From Planctomycetota bacterium (GTDB taxonomy: Bacteria > Planctomycetota > Phycisphaerae > Sedimentisphaerales > Anaerobacaceae), in the NCBI GenBank assembly GCA_030605475.1, contig JAUWIG010000025.1, forward strand, positions 22,636-86,635: a stretch of 64,000 nucleotides of DNA. The letters run 5' to 3'. Positions 1 through 8,402 of the stretch are shown in pieces. The translations under genes were made by a program, and so were the position numbers. Positions within the stretch are counted from its first letter, which is position 1; every line of letters starts with the position of its first letter. The notes beneath the pieces are model-generated. The model was not told the DNA's origin, ran no database searches, and was given only the letters and a program-made list of their open reading frames with translations.

Positions 1-1128
1 CACGACCAGGCGGTAGCGATATTTGCCTGGCAGCAGGCTCAGTTTGGTCTGCCATACGCCGCTTTTGCCCACTTTTTCCATCGCCGTTTTTGACGGCTGC
101 CAATTATTGAAGTCACCGGCAATCTGAACACTGCCGGCACGCGGATAGAGGGTTACAAAAACAACCGCATCGTTTATCTGATTGACGCCATAATAGTCAG
201 AAAGCTTGGCGCTGAGGTCGGCCGGCTGTGGTTCTTCGGTTTCTGGAGCTTGCACAGTCTTTACGGCCGGCTTTGCAGCCTGCAGTAACTCATCAGCGGT
301 GCTGCTAATCGTCTCGAGCTGGTCGGCTAAGGAGTCGACAATCTCGCGGCGTTGCTGCCTGGCCTCCGAGCCAATAACTTCTTTAGCCAGTTCACGGAAA
401 TCCACCCGCCCCTTGCTGTTAGGGTCGTATTCACCGATGGGCTGACCAAAACTGGCTGCCTCCTTGATTTTGGTATTGAAATTAACAGTTGTTGTGAACA
501 TTTTGTCGGCGAAGTGCGTGCGCAACTCGGCCAAAATTTCTCTGGCCATCTTCGTTCTTATGTCATACATACTGGCAAGGACCCCGACATTTACATGCTG
601 GTTGCATCGTTCACAAAGAATATTGAGGGTCTCAAGCTGCTTGCTCAAACCGTGCAGCGAAAAGTAGCCGGTCTCAACAGGGACAATGACGTCGGTAGCA
701 GCCCTTAGTGCATTGAAGGTTAACAGACTCACCGCTGGGGGACAATCGATTATTACATAATCGTATTCGCCCTTCACTTCGCTCAGAACATTTTTCAGAC
801 AACATTCTCGCTCGGCAATTCCAGTCATTTGCTGCTCGAATGCAGAAAGGTCTATACTGGCTGGCGCCAACTCCAATCTGTCGCTAATCTCCCAGAGTAT
901 CTCTGTCAGCTTTATCGGCTCGTTTCTGCTCTTGCTTATCAGCACATCATAGATGCTCTGCTCAATCTGCTCCTCTGGCACGGCAAGGCCTACGGCACAA
1001 TGCGACTGCGGGTCCATATCGACCAGCAACGTTCTCTGGCCCAATTCCGCAAGGGCACTTGCGAGATTTATCGATGCCGTTGTCTTACCACAACCGCCTT
1101 TTTGATTAACAACCGCTACAGTTCTCAT
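1..1128 (-). CDS. ParA-family ATPase with C-terminal glycogen-binding (CBM48-like) domain, partial
   Basis: The frame is open from the ATG at 1128 to the left window edge (376 codons; the C-terminus lies outside). Residues 1 to about 250 are a ParA/Soj-type ATPase: the deviant Walker A KGGCGKT is at 10-16, DMDPQ at 37-41, and Walker B with DCPPA at 128-132. After a helical linker rich in A, E and P, residues from about 310 read as a glycogen-binding domain of the CBM48/AMPK-beta type: VFVTLYPRAGSVQIAGDF, then NNW at 341-343, GVW, and LLPGKYRYRLVV. ParA proteins move cargo over the nucleoid or membrane by ATP-driven dimerisation; the CBM48 fold binds alpha-glucan. Seeing both in one frame with no stop is direct; the idea that the cargo is glycogen is inference. 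No parB or parS is visible in the window. Confidence 0.85.
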   Translation of the reverse strand, partial: MRTVAVVNQKGGCGKTTASINLASALAELGQRTLLVDMDPQSHCAVGLAVPEEQIEQSIYDVLISKSRNEPIKLTEILWEISDRLELAPASIDLSAFEQQMTGIAERECCLKNVLSEVKGEYDYVIIDCPPAVSLLTFNALRAATDVIVPVETGYFSLHGLSKQLETLNILCERCNQHVNVGVLASMYDIRTKMAREILAELRTHFADKMFTTTVNFNTKIKEAASFGQPIGEYDPNSKGRVDFRELAKEVIGSEARQQRREIVDSLADQLETISSTADELLQAAKPAVKTVQAPETEEPQPADLSAKLSDYYGVNQINDAVVFVTLYPRAGSVQIAGDFNNWQPSKTAMEKVGKSGVWQTKLSLLPGKYRYRLVV

Positions 1129-1145
1129 AGTCTCTCTCCAGTTCC

Positions 1146-1234
1146 GGGTTCCCATCTTGCGATCTACCACAAAAACTCCAAACGCAGTTTTTTGCGTTTT
1201 GGAAGCCTCGCAAAATGGTGGTCCCTCTTAATAA
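1146..1234. repeat. Type-2 palindromic repeat, nested hairpins
   Basis: The outer arms GGGTTCCCATCTTGCGA (from 1146) and TCGCAAAATGG...GTCCC (to about 1234) are near reverse complements. They enclose an inner hairpin with CCAAACGCAG and TGCGTTTTGG (about 1178-1202). A closely related nested structure lies at 40600-40664, and a minimal version lies inside the debranching enzyme gene at 44782-44812. The stretch 1129-1524 between the ParA gene and the E2 gene holds this repeat and A-rich sequence with runs of AAAAAACGCAAAAAAGTG type near 1425-1460; no gene is supported there. Confidence 0.65.
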
Positions 1235-1524
1235 ATGACAGTCTGAAAAACCCCATTTAGCCGCAAAAAACCTCTTTTCAATGCTAAAAACAGCTAATTA
1301 CCCATTTATGTTATTCGGCAAAGCAACATAAAAAACTTTATCTTTTTATGGGACCAGCCGATAAAAACCGCAAATAACAGTGCAAATAAAGGGGATTTTT
1401 CGCTGCTTATGGCGTCAAAGTGTGGTTAAAAAACGCAAAAAAGTGTAAAAAACAAAAAATCAGTGCTGAAATTTGCGTTTCAGGCACAATTTGGTGTATT
1501 TATTCGGTAGAATCCAACGCTTCC

Positions 1525-2646
1525 CTATGCAAAATTGGAGGTGTCTTCAAGCAGTTTTCTGACGAAATCCAAAAACTGAGCTGCGTATGCACCATTGGCG
1601 ATTCTGTGGTCCACCGATAGCGTCATAGTCATTAACCTGCGTACGGTAAAAGCGCCATTGTCCGGCACACAGGTATCGGTTATTTTCCCGATGCCGAGGA
1701 TGCTGCACTGGCCTGGAACAACTATCGGAATAAAAGACCCTATTCCAAAGGCGCCGAGGTTGCTGACGGTTATGCAGCCGCCTTCGAGGTCGGCAGGTGT
1801 CAACTTATTATTGCGAGCCTTCTCAGCCAAGGCCGTGCTGTCACGTGCGATTCGCGGGACATCCTTTTTATCCACATTCTTGACGACCGGTGCAACCAGC
1901 CCGTCCGGTACAAAGATTGCCAGACCAATTCCGATGCTATCAGCCAAGTGGATGGTGTCTCCGGCCAATCGGCCTGTCATAATCGGGAATTTTTTCAAGC
2001 TGATGGCAATCGCCCGCATAATAAAATCATTGTAGGAAATTTTCACCCCATTAGAAATTTTACCTTTTTGCGTCATATTATTCCCGATTGAATTTCTAAC
2101 GTGGTGAACATCGCCTGTTTTGTTCAATTTAGTCCGCAAGGCAACCAGGTCAGTAACATCAGCTCTAACGGTCAGATAGAAGGAGGGTACTTCGCGTTTC
2201 GACTGAAGCATTTTTTGTGCGGTTATCTTCTGCTTTTCCGTGAGCGGTATGGCAGCTCCGAGTTTGACCTCTGCTGCAGATGCTGGCGGCTGAGGTGGTT
2301 TAGGTGCTGGTGGTGTCTGCTTAGATGGAGCTGGTGGCAGCTCGGCTGGCGTTATTGGAGTCGCTTTGCCCTTAAGCGATTTGATAAAATCAGCGCCAGC
2401 TTTTTCGCCCTTTTCACCGAGAACTAAAACCAGCCCGGCAACAGGGAGTGTTTGACCCACCTCAGCAATGATATGTTTTACAAATCCATCGGCGGGCGAC
2501 TCGACCTCAATGGTGGCCTTGTCGGTCTCTATCTCAAAAATTACATCGCCTTTTTTGACTTTGTCGCCAACCCCGACCATATATTCAACAATGGCTCCTT
2601 CTTCCATTGTCTTGCCGAGCTTCGGCAATCTTACTTCTGTTGCCAT
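1525..2646 (-). CDS. Dihydrolipoamide acyltransferase (E2) of a 2-oxoacid dehydrogenase complex
   Basis: This 373-residue protein carries a lipoyl domain at 1-77 with the lipoylation lysine K43 in ETDKATIEVESP, a Pro/Ala linker (95-125) and an E2 catalytic domain (about 130-373) ending in the CoA-acyltransferase motif VDHRIANG with His347. The family consensus is DHRxxDG, so the last Asp is Asn here. A peripheral subunit-binding domain (E3/E1 anchor) is not apparent between linker and catalytic core. E2 transfers the acyl group from lipoamide to CoA in the pyruvate or branched-chain complex; the substrate cannot be told. Residues 181-201 are an in-frame palindromic element insertion (HHVRN...ISNG) in the catalytic domain just before VKISYNDF. 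No E1 or E3 gene is adjacent; the upstream side is decayed. Confidence 0.88.
   Translation of the reverse strand: MATEVRLPKLGKTMEEGAIVEYMVGVGDKVKKGDVIFEIETDKATIEVESPADGFVKHIIAEVGQTLPVAGLVLVLGEKGEKAGADFIKSLKGKATPITPAELPPAPSKQTPPAPKPPQPPASAAEVKLGAAIPLTEKQKITAQKMLQSKREVPSFYLTVRADVTDLVALRTKLNKTGDVHHVRNSIGNNMTQKGKISNGVKISYNDFIMRAIAISLKKFPIMTGRLAGDTIHLADSIGIGLAIFVPDGLVAPVVKNVDKKDVPRIARDSTALAEKARNNKLTPADLEGGCITVSNLGAFGIGSFIPIVVPGQCSILGIGKITDTCVPDNGAFTVRRLMTMTLSVDHRIANGAYAAQFLDFVRKLLEDTSNFA
2046..2104. repeat. Type-1 palindromic element inside the E2 gene (59 bp)
   Basis: The left end is CCCCATTAGAAATTTT at 2046 and the right end AATTTCTAACGTGG at 2104. Flanks TTCA and TGAA are reverse complements rather than direct repeats. 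The 59 bp plus 4 bp equals 63 bp, 21 codons, and the insertion keeps the E2 frame. Read on the minus strand it gives the peptide HHVRNSIGNN...KISNG. Confidence 0.85.
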
Positions 2647-2997
2647 TATGGAATTCTCACAGAGTTTATTTCATACTTTTTTGCGCCACCGCTTTTTTAT
2701 ATTGGTCGGCGCGGCGACGGACGGCACACTTTTTAGCAGAAGCTGCCCACGACAATTGAGGGAGTATAACACACGCCGATTCAACAAACAATCAAAATAC
2801 ACAATCACAGTCATCTACTTCAAACAGCTCATTGGCTTATCGACAAGGCTTATCCTGCCAGCGAGACCCAAAGGTGCTAAAGGGTGTTTGTGGTTTGCCG
2901 GTAATCAAAGCCGCACAAAAAAAGTGTTCCACCAATTCGAGAGATAATCAGGTGACACACTTTGCATCCAACGAATAACGCAGGCTTATTGGCAGGC

Positions 2998-3120
2998 CTA
3001 TTGTTCCTTAACTTTAACCTTAATCGCCTTTGTCCTCTCGGTCTTCGGCAGCGTTATTGAAAGCACCCCGTTCCTACATACCGCACCGCCAACGTGGTGT
3101 GCGAGTTTTTCCACGACAAA
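2998..3120 (-). pseudogene. Remnant of a small heat-shock protein (Hsp20/alpha-crystallin) gene
   Basis: The minus strand reads FVVEKLAHHVGGAVCRNG, then GVLSITLPKTERTKAI and KVKVKEQ, then TAG at 2998-3000. GVL.ITLPK and the terminal I-x-V are the C-terminal signature of Hsp20 proteins. The rest of the domain and any start codon are missing, so this is the last third of a gene. It lies in a decayed 600-bp stretch (2647-3246) between the E2 gene and the SUMF1 gene in which I see no intact gene. Confidence 0.7.
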
Positions 3121-3246
3121 TTTTGGAAAAGTTAACGGAAAAAGCTTGATTTTCTAAGAGAGATTTGATACTATAATACAATTACATGGGGTTTTGCTGA
3201 ACTGCTATAGATACGAAGTATTGGCTATAATCAGGAGGAGCAACAA

Positions 3247-4299
3247 ATGTGGTGGAAAAATTTACTTGTTCGTATTTCATTAATTGTGTCTCTTTTTTCA
3301 GGCGGCTGGGCCCTTGCCGATTGTCCATCGGCTGACCTTACCGGCGACTGTTTTGTCGATTTTGAGGATTTCGCTCTGATGGCAAATCAGTGGCTGACCA
3401 CCGACCCCTGTGTTCCGGATGATATGGCATATATACCGGACGGTGAGTTTGAAATGGGAGACCATTTTGCAGAAGGCGATGCTGATGAATTGCCCATCCA
3501 TACGGTATTTCTTGATTCGTTCTTTATGAGCACCTGCGAGGTAACCAACTCCCAGTATTGCGATTTTCTAAATTCTACAGATGTCAAGGTTAACAATGGT
3601 ATTGTGTATGCCTCCTCCGACAACATCAACCATTACCCTTATTTCGATACGAACAGTTATGATTCTAACAGCCAGATAGCCTACAGTGACAGCACTTTCA
3701 GCGTAATGACGCGGGATGGAAACAGTATGGCCGAGCATCCTGTACTTCTGGTAAGCTGGTGCGGGGCGGTTGCATACTGCAACTGGCGAAGCGGCGAGGA
3801 AGGATACGAGAGTTGCTACAACCTTTCAACCTGGGCATTCGATCTTTCAAAACACGGCTACCGCCTACCAACCGAAGCCGAATGGGAATATGCCGCTTTG
3901 GGCGGTTGCTACGACCCGTATTACAAATATCCCTGGTGCAGTAATACCATTGATTGCAGCAAGGCGTGTTTCAGCCCCGGTGGTTCCTATTGTAATCCTC
4001 TGGGATTAACGGACTATCCTTACACCTCACCTGTAGGCTACTACAGTTCGAACAATTACGGCCTTTTCGATATGGCAGGCAATGTCTTTGAGTGGTGCAA
4101 TGACTGGTATGACCCAAATTACTATAATGTAAGCCCGTACGATAACCCACAGGGTCCTGCCGGTGGCGTGAGTCATGTTGTCCGCAGCGGCGCTTGGTGG
4201 GCCTCCTGGAGATACTGCCGGGTTGCCGCCCGCAGCGAAAGCTGGATTACCGACCGCTTCTGGCTTTTCGGGTTTCGTGTTGTCCTGGACTCAAATTAA
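3247..4299 (+). CDS. Secreted SUMF1/formylglycine-generating-enzyme-like protein with dockerin-like motif
   Basis: The start is set by a strong Shine-Dalgarno AGGAGG at 3233-3238. Residues 1-24 form a signal peptide (hydrophobic ISLIVSLFSGGWALA). Residues 25-60 hold DLTGDCFVDFEDFALMANQW, a short dockerin-like calcium-binding motif common in planctomycete exported proteins. From about 60 to 350 comes a SUMF1 (FGE-sulfatase) domain: YIPDGEFEMGD, LPTEAEWEYAA, GNVFEWCNDWYDP, VVRSGAWWA and FGFRVV. FGE proper oxidises a sulfatase cysteine to formylglycine, but many SUMF1-domain proteins are binding or structural; no sulfatase gene is nearby, so enzyme activity is open. The protein is 350 residues and probably periplasmic or extracellular. 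Confidence 0.85.
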   Translation: MWWKNLLVRISLIVSLFSGGWALADCPSADLTGDCFVDFEDFALMANQWLTTDPCVPDDMAYIPDGEFEMGDHFAEGDADELPIHTVFLDSFFMSTCEVTNSQYCDFLNSTDVKVNNGIVYASSDNINHYPYFDTNSYDSNSQIAYSDSTFSVMTRDGNSMAEHPVLLVSWCGAVAYCNWRSGEEGYESCYNLSTWAFDLSKHGYRLPTEAEWEYAALGGCYDPYYKYPWCSNTIDCSKACFSPGGSYCNPLGLTDYPYTSPVGYYSSNNYGLFDMAGNVFEWCNDWYDPNYYNVSPYDNPQGPAGGVSHVVRSGAWWASWRYCRVAARSESWITDRFWLFGFRVVLDSN

Positions 4300-4333
4300 C
4301 ACTTTGTTCTTTGCTCTTTTAGCCTGTTAGATT

Positions 4334-4560
4334 TTAAAATGTTTTATGTATACGTTTTGTTAAGTGATGTTGAAAACCAGTTTTATACAGGAGCGACAAG
4401 CGATTTGCAAAGCCGTCGGCGGGCGACTCGACCACAATGGCGGCCTTGTCAGTCTCTATCTCAAAAATTACGTCGCCTTTTTTGACTTTGTCGCCAACCC
4501 TGACCATATATTCAACAATGGTTCCTTCCTCCATTGTCTTGCCAAACTGCTTAACTCCTA
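4334..4560 (-). pseudogene. Broken duplicate of the E2 lipoyl domain
   Basis: The minus strand reads FGKTMEEGTIVEYMVRVGDK and KKGDVIFEIETDKAAIVVES, nearly the lipoyl domain of the E2 at 2646, including the lipoyl-lysine motif. It loses the match after ADGF and ends in unrelated residues at a stop at 4334. At DNA level 4403-4548 resembles 2477-2622 at roughly nine bases in ten by eye. No catalytic domain follows. It is a partial segmental duplication, with the SUMF1 gene and the Hsp20 remnant lying between the two copies. Confidence 0.8.
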
Positions 4561-4919
4561 TTCGCGGGAGTTCTTCGGGTCGTTTTTCTTCAGGCTGGCA
4601 GGCGTAGAAAGTATAGAATACTTCGAATCCAGCAAACAGGCAAAAACAGAAGTGCCAAAAGTTAAATTCTAAGAAACTATCTCAAAACTTAGATTCCGTG
4701 TGGGGCACAGTCCCATCCTACCACTCATAATATTAGAAGTTCTGTTAGATATTATAAGTATATTAGCCGGTGCATATTGCATTTTAGCAGAAAAATGCTG
4801 CAATTTTTCGCTGTTTTCAGCTTTCAGAGTTCGGTGGGCAGTCCTCATTTGACTGCCTTTTGGTTTTAGGCATACGAGAATAATTACAGTGGTTTAATAA
4901 ATTGGCTGTAATTTGGCTA

Positions 4920-4948
4920 TTGCATTTTGCCACCAAAAAAGCTATACT
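4920..4948 (+). promoter_or_regulatory. Candidate sigma-70 promoter for asd
   Basis: TTGCAT at 4920-4925 and TATACT at 4943-4948 are separated by 17 bp, about 95 bp upstream of asd. The rest of the 4561-5042 interval is AT-rich and holds no gene that I can support. Confidence 0.4.
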
Positions 4949-5042
4949 CTTTCATAACTTTGTAAACAGGTGTAATGGTTTTTAGCAATCTTTAACAGAT
5001 GCTGTGGTTTAAGCATATAAAAGAAAAATAGGAGTTCATGAT

Positions 5043-6044
5043 ATGGGTTGTAATTTAGCAATTGTAGGAGCAAGCGGCGCAGTCGGTCAGGAATTACTGG
5101 CAATTCTGGAACATCGTGATTTCCCGTTCGATTCTCTCAAGACGTTCGCCGCTCCCGTCGAAGCCGGCAATAAAGTCAAATGCAAAGGCAAGGAATATAC
5201 CCTCGAAAAGGTGGTTGATGGCTGCTTCGAGAATGTAGATATTGCGTTGTTCTCTGCCGGTGGAGCCCTCAGTAAGGAATTTGCTCCCGCCGCGACAAAA
5301 GCCGGCGCGGTGGTGGTTGATAACTCTTCGGCCTTTAGAATGGACCCGGAGACGCCGCTGGTTATTCCGGAAATAAATCCGGAAAAAGTCAAGGAACATA
5401 ATGGCATCGTCGCCAATCCAAACTGCTCGACGATTATCGGTATCGTTCCGGTCTGGCCTCTGCACAAGGCAAATCCGGTCAAACGAATGGTCGTCAGCAC
5501 CTATCAGGCAGCCAGCGGAGCTGGGTATCCAGCGATGCTCGAACTGGAAAATCAGTCTCGCGAAATACTCGATGGAAAAGAGCCGACCTGCAAGGCCTTT
5601 CCCTATCAAATTGCGTTTAATGTCTTTTGCCATAACTCAGCGCTCGCTGCGAACGGATACAACGAAGAAGAGATGAAAATGGTCAACGAGACCAGAAAAA
5701 TTTTCAACTGCGCTGATATCGCGATTACCTGCACGTGTGTCCGCGTTCCGGTGCGCAGAGCCCACTGTGAAAGTATCAATCTTGAATTTACCGACCCAAT
5801 TACGTCCGACCAGGTCAGGGACCTGCTAAGCACGGCACCGGGCGTTTCACTGATAGATGACCGCGAAAAGAATTATTTTCCGATGCCGGTCAACGTTTCC
5901 GGCAAAGATGACATTTTCGTCGGCCGAATCCGCCAGGATGAGTCGATGCCTGATAACCGCGGCATCAATCTGTGGGTCGCCGGCGACCAGTTACGAAAAG
6001 GTGCGGCCCTGAACGCCATCCAAATTGCGGAAAAGTTGCTGTAG
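5043..6044 (+). CDS. asd: Aspartate-semialdehyde dehydrogenase
   Basis: The 333-residue protein converts aspartyl phosphate to aspartate semialdehyde with NADPH, at the branch to lysine/diaminopimelate, methionine and threonine. The N-terminal NADP-binding motif is VGASGAVGQELL (8-19); the catalytic cysteine is in ANPNCSTIIG (about 126-135); the substrate-binding QAASGAG and the C-terminal VAGDQLRKGAALNA are typical. The length fits the family. The ATG is preceded by TAGGAG at a good distance. It stands alone on the plus strand, with a promoter-like sequence about 95 bp upstream; a four-helix-bundle gene and truA follow. Confidence 0.95.
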   Translation: MGCNLAIVGASGAVGQELLAILEHRDFPFDSLKTFAAPVEAGNKVKCKGKEYTLEKVVDGCFENVDIALFSAGGALSKEFAPAATKAGAVVVDNSSAFRMDPETPLVIPEINPEKVKEHNGIVANPNCSTIIGIVPVWPLHKANPVKRMVVSTYQAASGAGYPAMLELENQSREILDGKEPTCKAFPYQIAFNVFCHNSALAANGYNEEEMKMVNETRKIFNCADIAITCTCVRVPVRRAHCESINLEFTDPITSDQVRDLLSTAPGVSLIDDREKNYFPMPVNVSGKDDIFVGRIRQDESMPDNRGINLWVAGDQLRKGAALNAIQIAEKLL

Positions 6045-6049
6045 CACAG

Positions 6050-6078
6050 GAGTCAGGAGCCAGAATTCAGAAACCAGA
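6050..6078. repeat. CAGAATTCAG-type repeat flanking the four-helix-bundle gene
   Basis: AGGAGCCAGAATTCAGAA lies just upstream of the gene at 6079, and an inverted relative with ATTCTGAATTCTGAATGCTG lies just downstream at about 6448-6468. The gene is thus bracketed by inverted, degenerate GAATTC-based words. Confidence 0.5.
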
Positions 6079-6444
6079 ATGAGAAAATCTGCAAAAACCT
6101 TTAAAGATTTGATTGTTTGGCAAAAGGCTCATCGATTTGTTTTGGCGGTTTACAAAGCAACCTCAGATTTTCCCAAAAGTGAAGTCTACAGCTTAACATC
6201 TCAGTTTAGACGTGCCGCAGTGTCTGTACCTGCCAATATAGCAGAAGGCTTTAAGAGAACCCACAAAGCCGATAAAGCCCGCTTTATGAATATAGCACAA
6301 GGTTCTTTGGAAGAATGCCGGTACTATCTTATTTTAGCGGAGGATATAGGGTATTGTGAGTCCTCAAGTCTTTTGTCCAAACTTGAGGAAGTTAGCAAGT
6401 TGCTCGGAGCGTATTCTCGCTCTATAATTGATTCCACTACGTGA
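6079..6444 (+). CDS. Four-helix-bundle protein (S23/TIGR02436-type)
   Basis: From the ATG at 6079 the protein has 121 residues: KTFKDLIVWQKAHRFVLAVY, FPKSEVYSLTSQFRRAAVSV, PANIAEGFKR, and RFMNIAQGSLEE. This is the pattern of the four-helix-bundle proteins first noted as ORFs inside intervening sequences of 23S rRNA genes and since found widely as single chromosomal genes of unknown function. The upstream in-frame codons to 6025 belong to the asd tail and a flanking repeat, so 6079 is the better start. The gene is bracketed by inverted GAATTC-type repeats, which suggests it moves as a unit. Confidence 0.88.
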   Translation: MRKSAKTFKDLIVWQKAHRFVLAVYKATSDFPKSEVYSLTSQFRRAAVSVPANIAEGFKRTHKADKARFMNIAQGSLEECRYYLILAEDIGYCESSSLLSKLEEVSKLLGAYSRSIIDSTT

Positions 6445-6480
6445 TGTTATTCTGAATTCTGAATGCTGACTTCTTTTAAA

Positions 6481-7221
6481 ATGGCTATCCGCAACATTAA
6501 GCTCACAATCCGGTACGACGGCAGCGAATATCACGGCTGGCAAATCCAGCCGGGACAAAGAACCATTCAGGGCACACTCACCGAGGCTATCCAAAACCTC
6601 ATCGGCCGTAAAGTCCAGGTCTTCGGTGCAAGCAGAACCGATGCTGGCGTAAGCGCTCTGGGGCAGGTCGGGCTTGTGGAAATCGATTCTCCGATACCAA
6701 CAGAGAATCTGGCCAAGGCAATTACGCATAGACTACCGGCTGACATTGCGATTACCGAGGCGGTCGAAGTCCCACAGGGCTTTGATGTGATAGGGGCAGT
6801 CAAAAGTAAATTATACCGCTACACGCTTTTTACAGGACAAGTGCGTCCTGTCCTGCAAATAAGGCACTGCTGGCACCTACCCGCAAAACTTAACATCGCT
6901 GCTATGAATGAGGCTGCAAAAATGTTAGTTGGCAGAAAGGATTTCAAATCCTTTGCATCAGCCGACGACCAACGGGAGAATTCAGTGCGAACTGTCTTTA
7001 CCTGCGACGTCGCCGAGAAAGGCGATTGGGTATATGTTGATGTAGAAGGTGACGGCTTCCTGTATAATATGGTCAGAAATATAGTCGGCACTTTGGTCGA
7101 AGTCGGCAAAGGCCGATTGGGTCCCGAAAAGATAAAGCAAATTCTTGAAGCAAAGGACCGGACCGCAGCCGGACCAATCGCCCCGGCCCATGCACTGTGT
7201 TTGATGTGGATTAAATATTGA
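6481..7221 (+). CDS. truA: tRNA pseudouridine(38-40) synthase
   Basis: The protein of 246 residues isomerises uridines 38-40 in the tRNA anticodon arm. KLTIRYDGSEYHGWQ opens the fold; the catalytic aspartate is in GASRTDAGVSALGQV; KLYRYTL and the C-terminal GDGFLYNMVRNIVGTLVEVG are family signatures. I chose the ATG at 6481 (MAIRNIKL) because residues encoded from 6463 do not belong to the family; neither start has a clear Shine-Dalgarno. Its stop TGA overlaps the TTG start of the glycosyltransferase that follows, which suggests translational coupling. Confidence 0.93.
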   Translation: MAIRNIKLTIRYDGSEYHGWQIQPGQRTIQGTLTEAIQNLIGRKVQVFGASRTDAGVSALGQVGLVEIDSPIPTENLAKAITHRLPADIAITEAVEVPQGFDVIGAVKSKLYRYTLFTGQVRPVLQIRHCWHLPAKLNIAAMNEAAKMLVGRKDFKSFASADDQRENSVRTVFTCDVAEKGDWVYVDVEGDGFLYNMVRNIVGTLVEVGKGRLGPEKIKQILEAKDRTAAGPIAPAHALCLMWIKY

Positions 7222-8402
7222 AAATCGTCCATATAATAACAAGATTGATTTTAGGCGGAGCGCAGGAGAACACTCTTATAACCTGCAAACTCCTGGCACA
7301 GCGTGGCCACGACGTAACGCTCATTACCGGTCCGGCGATAGGCCCCGAAGGCGAACTATTTGAACAAACCAAAAACCAAAAATATAGGGTGATAACTGTT
7401 AACAAACTCATCCGCCCTATTTGTCCTTTGTACGACTCTCTTAGTTTCTACCAAATTAAAAATCATCTGCGGCGTCTGCGGCCGGATATTGTCCACACCC
7501 ATTCAGCCAAGGCGGGAATACTCGGAAGATTTGCCGGCTATGGTTTAAAAGGCAAATGGGGGGAAAATTTGCCGGCAGTGGTGCACACGATACATGGTTT
7601 GGCCTTTCATCCCTATCAATGTGAACTGCTGAATAAATTCTATATTGCCGCCGAGAAATCTGCTGCAAAGCGAACGGATTTTTTTGTCAGCGTTGCCGAT
7701 GCAATGACCGCCCAGGCAAGAGCCGCCGGTATCGGCCAACCTGAGCAGTTTGTTACCGCTTATTCGGCTATCGAAGAGGATGATTTCTTAGAGCCAATCG
7801 GTGAGGAGCACAAAAAGGATTTTCGTCGGAGGTATGAAATACCGGAAGATACGATAGTGCTTATCACTATAGCACGGCTGTTTATGTTGAAAGGGCACAA
7901 ATACATTATTGAATCAGCGAGGCATCTGGCCGGGCGATTTGACAAGGCCGTTTGGCTGTTTGTAGGAGACGGCAACCTTGCTGATAAGTTCAAAGAGCAG
8001 GTTCGTCAACTTGGACTGGCTGAAAAAATCAAATTCACGGGTCTTTTGCCGCCAAGCCAAATCCCGCTTGCCATACAATCTTCAGATATTCTCGTTCACT
8101 GCTCACTAAGAGAGGGCCTTGCCCGTGCGCTGCCGCAGGCGATGCTGTGCGGCAGGCCGGCAGTCTCTTTTGACATCGACGGTGCAAGAGAAGTGGTAAA
8201 CGAGAACACCGGCCGGTTGATTGAGCCGAAAAATGTGGAGCAATTAACGAGTGCCTGCGCCGAACTAATAAAGGATAAAAATTTAAGAGAGGCGCTCGGC
8301 AAAGCCGGTCGGGAATCTGTAAAAGAAAAGTTCGCACCGGAAACGATGGTTGATACTATCGAGACGGTCTATAAAAAATTGCTGGAGAAAAAGACATTAT
8401 GA
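7218..8402 (+). CDS. Glycosyltransferase family 4 protein
   Basis: A 394-residue GT-B-fold glycosyltransferase. The N-terminal half has [18 protein letters not shown] and [16 protein letters not shown]; the C-terminal half has the GT4 nucleotide-sugar site with [25 protein letters not shown], and [20 protein letters not shown]. Start is TTG at 7218, overlapping the truA stop, and the end overlaps the start of the YjbQ gene (ATGA), so the three genes are a tight operon. It likely adds a sugar to LPS or exopolysaccharide at the cytoplasmic face; donor and acceptor are unknown. Confidence 0.88.
   Translation: MKIVHIITRLILGGAQENTLITCKLLAQRGHDVTLITGPAIGPEGELFEQTKNQKYRVITVNKLIRPICPLYDSLSFYQIKNHLRRLRPDIVHTHSAKAGILGRFAGYGLKGKWGENLPAVVHTIHGLAFHPYQCELLNKFYIAAEKSAAKRTDFFVSVADAMTAQARAAGIGQPEQFVTAYSAIEEDDFLEPIGEEHKKDFRRRYEIPEDTIVLITIARLFMLKGHKYIIESARHLAGRFDKAVWLFVGDGNLADKFKEQVRQLGLAEKIKFTGLLPPSQIPLAIQSSDILVHCSLREGLARALPQAMLCGRPAVSFDIDGAREVVNENTGRLIEPKNVEQLTSACAELIKDKNLREALGKAGRESVKEKFAPETMVDTIETVYKKLLEKKTL

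Noticed and set aside
352..1260. Overlapping plus-strand open frames in the first kilobase
   Set aside because: They are shadows of the ParA-CBM48 gene on the minus strand, which has clear family motifs throughout.
3146..3177. Promoter TTGATT with TATAAT before the SUMF1 gene
   Set aside because: The spacing is 20 bp to the perfect -10; with the 17-bp spacing the -10 is poor. Not called.
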